Shown here piece after piece: positions 1 to 7,383 of a stretch of 64,000 bases of DNA (the first letter of the stretch is position 1; every line of letters begins with the position of its first letter). The notes under the pieces are model-generated. The model ran no database searches. It was not told the DNA's origin and saw only the letters and a list, made by a program, of their open reading frames with translations. Made by a program: the position numbers and the translations under genes. The DNA is from CAWDVK01 sp963805715 (lineage in GTDB: Bacteria; Actinomycetota; Actinomycetes; Streptosporangiales; Streptosporangiaceae): positions 1-64,000 of the forward strand of contig CAWDVK010000012.1 of assembly GCA_963805715.1 (NCBI GenBank), written 5' to 3'.

Positions 1-1
1 A

Positions 2-442
2 GCGCTGCGCAAGGCGCGGTGCCTGAACCCGCATCCCGAGCAGGTGTCCGATGCGGCGTTCCTGGCCGAGGAGTTCTTCGACGCCCGCGACGTGGTCCAG
101 GTCAAGTACGAGATGGTGCGCGCCGTCACCGTGGACAAGGTGCCGGTCACCGCCGCCGCGGCGGCGTTCGGGTACTCCCGGCCCTCGTACTACCAGGCAG
201 CCGCCGCGCTGGCCGGATCCGGGCTGGAAGGGCTGGTGCCTGCCAGGCCCGGGCCGCGCCGGGCGCACAAGCTCACCGCGGAGATCCTGGCCTGGGCCGA
301 GCAGGCGCTGGCCGCCGACCCCGCACTGCGGCCAGCCGCCCTGGCCGGGCCGATCGAGGCGAACTTCGGCGTGCGCGCGCACCCCCGGTCCATCGAGCGA
401 GCCCTGGCCCGGCACCGGGAACGCCACTCCAAAAGCCGCTGA
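2..442 (+). CDS. HTH-domain protein of a recombinase-bearing element (5' partial)
   Basis: The reading frame is open to the left edge, so the gene probably starts outside the window; an internal GTG at 44 would give 132 residues. The visible protein has a helix-turn-helix region (a run of alanines, then FGYSRPSYYQ), a linker rich in Gly and Pro, and a basic C-terminus. This resembles the small transposase-like HTH proteins that sit beside large serine recombinases in actinobacterial elements. It is followed by another small ORF and then the recombinase, all on one strand, so the three probably form one element module. A role in DNA binding or directionality control is inference from position only. 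Confidence 0.6.
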   Translation, partial: ALRKARCLNPHPEQVSDAAFLAEEFFDARDVVQVKYEMVRAVTVDKVPVTAAAAAFGYSRPSYYQAAAALAGSGLEGLVPARPGPRRAHKLTAEILAWAEQALAADPALRPAALAGPIEANFGVRAHPRSIERALARHRERHSKSR

Positions 443-482
443 CCTATCCGCCCGCGCACCGGGAAAGGAGGAGCACCCGTCC

Positions 483-818
483 CTGTCCCCGCCGGCTTCA
501 CCTGGCCACGCGGCTGCTGAACCGGGCACCTGCCCGGATGCCGGCCAGGTCACCGCCCCCGGTACCGGGCTGGATGCCCGCTACGAGCAACTGCGTCACG
601 CCGCCCTGCACGCACGCGCCGAGGCGTTCCCCCTCGGCCTCGGCGTGCTCACCGGCAAGGGCGTCACCACATGGCGGCGCACCCTTGCCGGCCTGATCCC
701 CGCCGCCACCCCGTCAGCGCCCCTGGCGTCCCGGGCCGGCGGCCCGGGGCTGCCCGCCGCCGCCACCCGCGAGCTCATCGACATCCTGGCCGCGATGACG
801 CTCACCCCCGCCCGATGA
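483..818 (+). CDS. Small hypothetical protein upstream of serine recombinase (start uncertain)
   Basis: The frame ending at the TGA at 816 encodes a protein with a plausible conserved core (LDARYEQLRHAALHARAEAF, then a Gly-rich stretch and a Trp) and an Ala-rich C-terminus ending LAAMTLTPAR. Small proteins of this sort accompany recombinases in actinobacterial elements. No ATG, GTG or TTG is correctly placed; a strong AAAGGAGGAG ribosome-binding site at about 464 points to an unusual start such as the CTG at 483, or to a lost start codon. Function unknown. The protein could be non-functional if the start has been mutated. Confidence 0.4.
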   Translation: MSPPASPGHAAAEPGTCPDAGQVTAPGTGLDARYEQLRHAALHARAEAFPLGLGVLTGKGVTTWRRTLAGLIPAATPSAPLASRAGGPGLPAAATRELIDILAAMTLTPAR

Positions 819-852
819 CCCGATGCCCGCCTGCAGAAAGGCCGGACCCGTG

Positions 853-2955
853 ATGAACACTGCCCCCCCAGCCTCCTCCAAGGTCACTGCCGCGCATCTG
901 CGCCGCGGCGCCTACCTGTATGTCCGCCAGTCCACGATCAAGCAGGTCCTCACCAGCACCGAATCCACGCTGCGGCAGTACGACCTGCGCGGGCGCGCGA
1001 TCGCGCTCGGCTGGAGCAGCGAGCAGATCATCGTCATCGACACCGGCCAGGGCCACTCCGGCGCTTCCGCCGCCGACCGGGAAGGATTCCAGCGCCTGGC
1101 CGCCGACGTGGGCATGGGCAAGGCCGGGATAGTGCTGGGCCTGGAATGCTCCCGGCTGGCCCGCAACAACGCCGACTGGCACCGGCTGCTGGAGATCTGC
1201 GCCCTCAGCGGCACGCTGATCTGCGACGAAGACGGCCTCTATGACCCCCGCGACTTCAACGACCGGATGCTGCTCGGCATGAAAGGCCAGCTCAGCGAGG
1301 CTGAACTGCATTTCCTGCGCTCCCGCATGCGCGGCGGGATCCTGTCCAAGGCCCGCCGCGGCGAGCTGATCACCCCGCTGCCCGTCGGGCTGGCCTACGA
1401 CGCCGCCGGCCACGCCGGCCCCGACCCCGACACTTCCATCCAGCAGGCCGTGAGGCACCTGTTCACTACCTTCGCCGCCGCCGGGTCGGCGCACGCAGTA
1501 GTGAAGACGTTCAACGACGCCGGGCTGCTGTTCCCCCGCCGGCACCGCAAGGGACCCCGCAAAGGCGAGCTGGACTGGGCGCCGCTGGCACACCCGGCCG
1601 TGCTCCCGATCCTGCGCAACCCCAGATACGCCGGGGTGCTCTGCTTCGGCCGGCACCGCGACCACGCCGACGGCGACGGCACCTGCATCCGCCAGATCAA
1701 GCCCCGCGAGGAATGGATCTCCTTCCTCCCCGGCGCCCACCCCGGCTACATCACCCTGGATGAATTCGAGGCCAACCAGGTCCGGCTCGCCGAATGCGCC
1801 GCCGCTCACGGAACCGACCGCAAGAAAGGCCCGCCCCGCGAAGGACCCGCCCTGCTCCAGGGCATCATCATCTGCGGCCGGTGCGGAAACCGGATGACCG
1901 TGCGCTACCACGTCCGCGGCGGCCTGCAGCTCCCCGACTACGTATGCCAGCGATCCATGGTCGAGCACGCAGACCAGATCTGCCAGGCCCTTCCCGGGGC
2001 AAGCCCGGACGCAGCGATCGGCCAGCTGCTGATCGACACCCTCACCCCGCTGGCCGTCGAAGCCGCGCTCACCGTCGCAGCCGAACTCGGGCAGCGTGCC
2101 GACTACGCCGACAGGCTACGGGCCGCCGTCGTCGAGCGCGCCCGCTACCACGCCGACCTGACCCGCCGCCGCTACCTGACGGTTGACCCCGCCAACCAGC
2201 TCGTCGCCGACACCCTGGAAGCCGACTGGAACACCGCGCTGCGCGCACTCAATGACGCCCGGGACGCCTACGACAAGGCCCAGGAAGCCGCCACCGCCAA
2301 CCTCGCCGAGATCCGGAAAACCCGCATACGCAAGCTGGTCACCGATTTCCCCGCGATCTGGAACGACCCGGCCACCCCGCAGCGGGAACGCAAGCGCATG
2401 ACCCGCCTGCTCCTCACCGACGTCACCGTCACCAGGAACGCAAAAACCATCACCTGCAACATGCGATGGCAGGGCGGGCAAGACCACACCCTGACCCTGC
2501 CGGACCCCAAAACCGCCCGGGAACTGCGCCAGACCCCACCGCACGCGGTCGAGGCGATCGACGAGCTGCTGGACCACCACACCCATGCCGAGATCGCCGC
2601 CATCCTCAACGCCCGCGGCCACACCAGCGGCGAGGGCCGCCCCTTCCACCGCCTGATCGTCCGCAACATCCGCGACGAATACGGGCTGCGCAGCCGGCAG
2701 CAGCGACTCCGCGACACCGGCATGCTCACCCTGGACGAGACGGCCGCCCAGCTCGGCGTGTCCGCCGGCACGGTCAAGGCCTGGCGCCACGCCGGTCTTG
2801 TCATTGGCACGTGCTACAACGATAAAGGCCAGGCGCTCTACCACCCGCCCGGACCGAACCCGCCGGCCCCGCACCACGGACTACCCCCGCTCTCCGACCG
2901 GCGACCTGCACAAACATCAGACACCCGCGAACCGACCCGAAGAGGTGCAGTGTGA
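853..2955 (+). CDS. Large serine recombinase (site-specific integrase family)
   Basis: About 700 residues. The N-terminal resolvase/invertase catalytic domain starts with YVRQST, in which the Ser is the expected nucleophile, and continues with the LGLECSRLARNNADW and EAELHFLRSRMRGG helices typical of the family. A recombinase domain follows, then a zinc ribbon (CGRCGNRM, later a further Cys), a long charged helical segment and a C-terminal helix-turn-helix (LDETAAQLGVSAGTVKAW). Such proteins catalyse unidirectional integration and excision through att sites. ATG 853 follows an AAAGG site; GTG 850 and the upstream ATG at 823 are alternatives. The gene ends 12 bases before a truncated transposase, consistent with the right end of an inserted element. 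Confidence 0.9.
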   Translation: MNTAPPASSKVTAAHLRRGAYLYVRQSTIKQVLTSTESTLRQYDLRGRAIALGWSSEQIIVIDTGQGHSGASAADREGFQRLAADVGMGKAGIVLGLECSRLARNNADWHRLLEICALSGTLICDEDGLYDPRDFNDRMLLGMKGQLSEAELHFLRSRMRGGILSKARRGELITPLPVGLAYDAAGHAGPDPDTSIQQAVRHLFTTFAAAGSAHAVVKTFNDAGLLFPRRHRKGPRKGELDWAPLAHPAVLPILRNPRYAGVLCFGRHRDHADGDGTCIRQIKPREEWISFLPGAHPGYITLDEFEANQVRLAECAAAHGTDRKKGPPREGPALLQGIIICGRCGNRMTVRYHVRGGLQLPDYVCQRSMVEHADQICQALPGASPDAAIGQLLIDTLTPLAVEAALTVAAELGQRADYADRLRAAVVERARYHADLTRRRYLTVDPANQLVADTLEADWNTALRALNDARDAYDKAQEAATANLAEIRKTRIRKLVTDFPAIWNDPATPQRERKRMTRLLLTDVTVTRNAKTITCNMRWQGGQDHTLTLPDPKTARELRQTPPHAVEAIDELLDHHTHAEIAAILNARGHTSGEGRPFHRLIVRNIRDEYGLRSRQQRLRDTGMLTLDETAAQLGVSAGTVKAWRHAGLVIGTCYNDKGQALYHPPGPNPPAPHHGLPPLSDRRPAQTSDTREPTRRGAV

Positions 2956-3777
2956 AACCAAAGGTTTCGCCCGGGGTGACCGGACTGGAGTCTTGATGAT
3001 CCGCGTGCTGTTGCCGGCGAGGACGGCGTCGAACACCGGCGTGAACTTGCTGTCGCGATCGCGAATCAGGAATCTGAAATGGCCGGCGCGTTCGCCGAGA
3101 TCCATGAACAGGTTGCGGGCCTGCTGCGCAGTCCACGCGCCGATGGGGCCGGCGGTAACGCCCAGGATGTGCACCCGCCGGGTCTCGATCTCCATCACGA
3201 AGAAGACATACAAGCGCTTGAGGAACACGGTGTCCACGTGCAAGAAGTCGCACGACAGTAACCCGGACGCCTGCGAGGTCAGGAACTGCCGCCAGGTCGG
3301 CGACGCCGGGCGCGGTGCGGGCTCGAGTCCGGCTGCGGCCAGAATCCGGCAGATCGTTCCCTCACCGATGCGGTGGCCGAGGCCGACGAGCTCGCCCTGA
3401 ATGCGCCGGTGCCCCCACCGCGGGTTCTGCCAGGCCAGCCGCCGGACCAGCTCGCGGATCTCCTCCGAGATCGGCCGACGTCCCGCGGTATTCGCGCAGG
3501 TCCATTTGTTCTTGACCAGGCGCCGGTGCCAGGCCATTAGGGTGCCCGGCGTCACGATCCGGTGCAGCCGAATGCGTCTGGGCAGCAGCTGCGCCAGCGC
3601 GGCGATCACGGCGCGGTCGGCCCAGTCCGGTTTCGCGCGGCCGACCTGACGCCGCAGGACCGCGACCTCGTGCCGCAGTACCAGGATCTCCACGTCCTTG
3701 GAGGCGTCGCGCCGCGCGAGCAGCACCAGCCAGCCGAACAACCGGAATATGAGCAGATAGACGAGGCGAAAGAGCAC
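2917..3777 (-). pseudogene. IS transposase, integrase-core (DDE), 3'-truncated
   Basis: The protein starts with MLFRLVYLLIFRLFGWLVLL, has an HTH-like region with WGHRRIQGEL, and an rve integrase core. The first catalytic Asp lies in LSCDFLHVDT and the second in LIRDRDSKF. After IIKTPVRSPRA the family normally continues with Asn and the region holding the third catalytic Glu; here the frame runs into unrelated sequence with a premature end, so the Glu is missing. The truncation coincides with the serine-recombinase element boundary. The gene itself sits inside an aminotransferase gene. It cannot be an active transposase alone. Confidence 0.85.
2954..2968. repeat. Inverted repeat at element/IS junction, candidate attachment half-site
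   Basis: A perfect 6-bp inverted repeat, GAAACC-AAA-GGTTTC, overlaps the recombinase stop codon and sits where homology to the interrupted transposase stops. Serine integrase att sites are imperfect palindromes around a short core, so this is a candidate attR half-site. The matching left end lies outside the window. Confidence 0.4.
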
Positions 3778-3836
3778 GAGTGCTGAGGGTATAAGCCGAG
3801 GTCAGATGCTCTGCACGAGTTTTGGCACCCCACACG
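2966..3836 (-). mobile_element. Truncated insertion sequence inside an aminotransferase gene
   Basis: The IS body covers the truncated integrase-core transposase plus about 60 bases of leader up to about 3836, where aminotransferase homology resumes. Its candidate outer end on the minus strand begins near TGTGGGGTGCCAAAA. The other end has been removed by or lies beyond the serine-recombinase element, so terminal inverted repeats and target duplication cannot be verified. Confidence 0.6.
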
Positions 3837-4550
3837 CAGGCTGTCGCGCCACTGCGGCGCCGTATACAGGACGGCTGCCGCCTTCGGGGCGCAGACCCAC
3901 TTGTGCAGGTTCCCCACCCAGAAATCGGCACCCAGCCGGCCGAGGTCCACCGGCAGCATGCCCGCCGCGTGCGCGCCGTCGACCAGGACCGGGACGCCCC
4001 GCCGCCGGCACTCGGCCGCGATCTCCTCGACCGGGAACACCATCCCGCTGCAGGAGGCAACGTGATCGACGACCACCAGGCGGGTACGCGGGCTCAGCCG
4101 GGACAGCACGGCCTCGGCCACGACCGCGCGCCCGCCCGCAGGCTGCGGCACCGGGGCGATCGCCAGTTCCGCCCCGGCACGATCGGCGGCACGGCGCAGC
4201 TGCGCCAGGATCGCCGGGTAGCAGTGGTCGGTCGTCAGCACGTCGTCTCCGGGTGCGAGCCGGGCCTGCGCGATCACGGTCTGCATGCCGGTTGTCGCGT
4301 TACCCGTAAAGACGAGGCCGCCCTCATCGGCGCCGAGGAACGCGGCGACTTGCGCCCGCACCGCGTCCAGCAAGTCCGGCAGCTGGCGCACCAGGAAACC
4401 CGTGGGATTGCGTTCCATGTCAGCCTGCCAGTCCCGCTGCTCGGCCTGCACGCAAGCCGGCGTAGCCCCGAATCCGCCGTGGTTCAGGTAGGCCAGGCCC
4501 GGATCCAGTGCCCACGCGGACGCGTCAGGAAGCCCGGTTGCCTTAGCCAT
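3837..4550 (-). pseudogene. Class V aminotransferase / isopenicillin-N epimerase-like, 3' end lost
   Basis: ATG at 4550 opens a clear fold-type I PLP enzyme: LNHGGFGATP near the N-terminus, FTGNATTGMQTV cofactor loop, VVVDHVASCSGMVFPVEEI, DGAHAAGMLPVDL with the Asp that contacts the pyridine nitrogen, and GNLHKW whose Lys forms the Schiff base. Homology runs to about PQWRDSLR and then switches to IS sequence at about 3836, removing the C-terminal third or so. Family members act on amino-acid or sulfur substrates; the substrate cannot be told here. The fragment is intact in frame but almost certainly inactive. Confidence 0.85.
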
Positions 4551-4628
4551 GCCAACCGGATGCTAACAGCTGGCCGCCGCGCACCCGGCCGGGCAGGGCC
4601 GCAAGCCGGTCGACTCGAGGTAGCCCGG

Positions 4629-4867
4629 TCACGGCACGTCGACCAGGACCTTGCCGACGGTCCCCGCTTCCACTGCCTCGTGCGCCACCGCGATGTCGTC
4701 CAGCGGGAATCGGCGCACGGGCAGCACGGTAAGGTCCCCGGCTGCCATCGCGGCCGTGATGTCCTCGCTGGCTCTCAGCCGGGCCTGCGCCGGCACCCCG
4801 TACAGGAGCACGAACCGGAGCGTCCGGCCGTCTCCGTAGACTTGCCTGGTGGGCTCCCCGAATCCGG
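4629..4867 (-). pseudogene. NADPH:quinone oxidoreductase (MDR family), C-terminal fragment
   Basis: About 78 residues ending AHEAVEAGTVGKVLVDVP match the C-terminal end of zinc-independent quinone oxidoreductases: the FPLDDIAVAHEAVE helix and GKVLVDV strand are characteristic. Upstream, homology stops at about GEPTRQVYGDG, right where the opposite-strand recQ begins. The N-terminal catalytic domain and Rossmann fold are absent, so this is a remnant. An upstream extension of the frame through recQ is antisense coding noise. Confidence 0.7.
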
Positions 4868-4874
4868 CCGCGAC

Positions 4875-6746
4875 GTGAGCACCGCCCAGGAGGTGCTGGG
4901 CCGCGTCTTCGGTTATGACTCGTTCCGGGGCGAGCAGCGGGAGATCATCGAGCATGTCGCCGGCGGCGGCGACGCTCTCGTGCTGATGCCCACCGGCGGC
5001 GGCAAGTCGCTCTGCTATCAGGTGCCAGCGCTGCTGCGGGAGGGCACGGGCGTCGTCGTCTCGCCGCTCATCGCGCTGATGCAGGACCAGGTGGATGCGC
5101 TCACCGCGATCGGCGTGCGGGCCGGGTTCCTCAACTCCGCCCAGGATCCCGGCCAGCGCCGTCAGGTCGAGGACGAGTTCCTGGCCGGCCAGCTGGACCT
5201 GCTCTACCTGGCGCCGGAGCGGCTGCGGACCGAGTCGACGCTGCGGCTGCTCGACCGCGGCACGATCGCCCTGTTCGCCATTGACGAGGCGCACTGCGTG
5301 GCGCAGTGGGGGCACGACTTCCGGCCTGACTATCTCGCCCTGTCCGCGCTGCACGAGCGCTGGCCCGCCGTGCCGAGGATCGCGCTGACCGCTACCGCGA
5401 CCGCCGCGACGCACGCCGAGATCGCCTCCCGCCTCAGGCTGGAGGACGCACGCCACTTCGTCGCGAGCTTCGACCGCCCGAACATCCGGTACCGGATCGA
5501 GCCGAAGAACGAGCCGCGGCAGCAGCTGCTCCAGCTGCTGCGCACGGAGCATGCGGGCGACGCCGGGATCGTCTACTGCCTGTCCCGGGCGTCGGTGGAC
5601 GCGACGGCCGAGTTCCTGGTGCGGAACGGGATCGGGGCGCTCCCGTATCACGCCGGGCTGGATGCGGGCACCCGGGCCGCGAACCAGGCCAGGTTCCTGC
5701 GCGAGGACGGCCTGATCATCGTGGCCACGATCGCCTTCGGCATGGGCATCGACAAGCCGGACGTGCGGTTTGTCGCCCACCTTGACCTGCCCAGGTCGGT
5801 GGAGGGCTACTACCAGGAAACTGGCCGGGCCGGACGTGACGGGCTGCCCTCGACCGCCTGGATGGCCTACGGCCTGCAGGACGTCGTGCTGCAGCGGAAG
5901 CTGATCGATAACTCCGAGGGGGACAGCGCGCACCGCCGCCGCCTCGCTGGTCACCTGGACGCCATGCTGGCCCTGTGCGAGACGGTCGAGTGCCGCCGCG
6001 GCCAGCTGCTCGCCTACTTCGGCCAGCCGGCCAGCGCCTGCGGCAACTGCGACACCTGCCTGTCCCCGCCGCAGACCTGGGATGGCACGGTTGCCGCGCA
6101 AAAGCTCCTGTCGGCGATCTACCGGCTCGGCCGGGAGCGGCAGCAGAAGTTCGGCGCCGGCCAGGTCATCGACATCCTGCTGGGCAGGCAGACGGCGAAG
6201 GTCGCTCAGCACGGGCACGACTCCCTGACCGTGTTCGGCGTCGGCACGGAGCTGCGCGAGGCCGAATGGCGTGCCGTGGTGCGGCAGCTGCTGGCGCAGG
6301 GCCTCCTGGCCGTCGAGGGCGACTACGGCACCCTGGTGCTCACCAGCGCCAGCGCCGACGTGCTGGCCCAGCGCCGGAAGGTCCTGCTACGGCGCGAGCC
6401 AGAGCGGCCGGCGCGGCCCAGGGCGGCCAGGGCAAGCAGCGGCCCCGCCGCCGAGCTGGCCGGGACGGCCGCGGCATTTTTCGAGCAGCTCCGCACCTGG
6501 CGGGCCGCTGCGGCCAGGGAGCAGGGCGTGCCCGCCTACGTGATCTTCCATGACGCGACCTTGCGGCAGATCGCGTCCGACGCGCCTGCCACCCTGGCCG
6601 GACTCGCCTCGGTGAACGGGGTCGGCGAGAGCAAGCTGGCGAAATACGGCCAGCAGATCCTCGGCATCCTCAGCGATTCGCGGGTCATGACGGCCGCGAC
6701 CGCGGACGGCTGGGCTCCCCCGGCCGATGGTGCCGTGCCGTCGTGA
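4875..6746 (+). CDS. recQ: ATP-dependent DNA helicase RecQ
   Basis: 623 residues from a GTG start. SF2 helicase motifs are in order: motif 0 FRGEQREII, Walker A MPTGGGKSLCYQ, motif Ia SPLIALMQDQ, DEAH-type motif II DEAHCVAQWGHDFR, motif III ALTATA, motif V ATIAFGMGIDKPDVR, motif VI YYQETGRAGRDG. The RecQ-Ct zinc-binding cysteines are present (CETVECRRGQLLAYFG, CGNCDTC), followed by a winged helix and an HRDC domain near the C-terminus (LASVNGVGESKLAKYG). It unwinds DNA 3' to 5' in recombination and repair. No in-frame start earlier is supported because upstream sequence is fragmentary. Its 3' end overlaps the converging STAS gene. Confidence 0.93.
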   Translation: MSTAQEVLGRVFGYDSFRGEQREIIEHVAGGGDALVLMPTGGGKSLCYQVPALLREGTGVVVSPLIALMQDQVDALTAIGVRAGFLNSAQDPGQRRQVEDEFLAGQLDLLYLAPERLRTESTLRLLDRGTIALFAIDEAHCVAQWGHDFRPDYLALSALHERWPAVPRIALTATATAATHAEIASRLRLEDARHFVASFDRPNIRYRIEPKNEPRQQLLQLLRTEHAGDAGIVYCLSRASVDATAEFLVRNGIGALPYHAGLDAGTRAANQARFLREDGLIIVATIAFGMGIDKPDVRFVAHLDLPRSVEGYYQETGRAGRDGLPSTAWMAYGLQDVVLQRKLIDNSEGDSAHRRRLAGHLDAMLALCETVECRRGQLLAYFGQPASACGNCDTCLSPPQTWDGTVAAQKLLSAIYRLGRERQQKFGAGQVIDILLGRQTAKVAQHGHDSLTVFGVGTELREAEWRAVVRQLLAQGLLAVEGDYGTLVLTSASADVLAQRRKVLLRREPERPARPRAARASSGPAAELAGTAAAFFEQLRTWRAAAAREQGVPAYVIFHDATLRQIASDAPATLAGLASVNGVGESKLAKYGQQILGILSDSRVMTAATADGWAPPADGAVPS

Positions 6747-7180
6747 TCTCGGCTTGCGCTGGCAGGATCCGGGCCTGCGTCATGGCCCGGGGTTGCGCCC
6801 TCATGACGCGGCCCGGCGCCGGCGGCCGCGGCCCCGTTAGCCGCGGCGTCCAGGGCGCTGTCGAGGCGCGGGTAGATGGCAACGAGCTGATCGGCGCCCA
6901 GTAGTGAGAAGACCCGCAGCACCCCCGGCGTGCCGATGACCAGCCGCAGCTCGCAGCCGGTCGCCAGGGCCTGCTTGTAGGCCAGCATCACGGCCCGGAC
7001 TCCGGCCGAGTCGCAGAAGGTTGTCGGGCTCATGTCCACGACGAGCGCCGCGGGCCGCTGGCTCAGCGCCGACATCAGGCCATCCTGGATCGCGACTGCG
7101 TTCGACAGATCGGCCTCGTCAGGCAGCGTGACCACGGCCAGCTTCTCGTGCCACTGCACGGGAAAGCGCTCTGACGACAT
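6536..7180 (-). CDS. STAS-domain protein (anti-anti-sigma factor-like)
   Basis: The first 110 residues form a STAS domain: strands around KLAVVTLPDEADLSNA, then LVVDMSPTTFCDSAGVRAV, where the Ser after Asp is the usual phosphorylation site of SpoIIAA/RsbV proteins, and LRVFSLLGADQLVAIYP. Family members bind unphosphorylated to anti-sigma kinases and free a sigma factor. The remaining 100 residues are low complexity and then run antisense to the recQ 3' end, giving a 211-bp convergent overlap. It is divergent from a SpoIIE-type phosphatase, its natural functional partner. Either the tail is tolerated read-through or the normal stop was lost. Confidence 0.75.
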   Translation of the reverse strand: MSSERFPVQWHEKLAVVTLPDEADLSNAVAIQDGLMSALSQRPAALVVDMSPTTFCDSAGVRAVMLAYKQALATGCELRLVIGTPGVLRVFSLLGADQLVAIYPRLDSALDAAANGAAAAGAGPRHEGATPGHDAGPDPASASRDHDGTAPSAGGAQPSAVAAVMTRESLRMPRICWPYFASLLSPTPFTEASPARVAGASDAICRKVASWKIT

Positions 7181-7383
7181 CGCTTGGTCACCAGCCCGGC
7201 ATGATAGGAAGCGGCATCGGCCGGGGGCCCGGCGGTCCGATACTCACGACGCTAGAAGTGACTCCCGACATTTTCCTGACCAGGTCTGGGCCGGTGCAAG
7301 CCAGGGATGATCTCCTGTCCCTGGTTGTTAACCACAATAACGGGCAGCTGCGCGGGCTAGTCGATCGGAGGGCGGTCGGGCCG

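Larger units (their letters stand above)
1..2966 (+). mobile_element. Right part of a serine-recombinase mobile element
   Basis: Three same-strand genes (HTH protein, small protein, large serine recombinase) end abruptly inside the 3' part of an IS transposase gene at about 2966. The transposase frame is normal up to its SPRA motif and then reads into recombinase DNA. This places the element boundary at 2955-2968. The left boundary and any cargo lie before the window start. Confidence 0.6.

Noticed and set aside
802..1968. Long open frame antisense to the serine recombinase
   Set aside because: Gly/Ala/Val-rich codon-mirror of a high-GC gene; no domain recognised and no ribosome-binding site.
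3822..4874. In-frame upstream extension of recQ by about 350 codons
   Set aside because: It runs antisense through the aminotransferase and oxidoreductase remnants, has the composition of a shadow frame, and family homology begins at the GTG at 4875.
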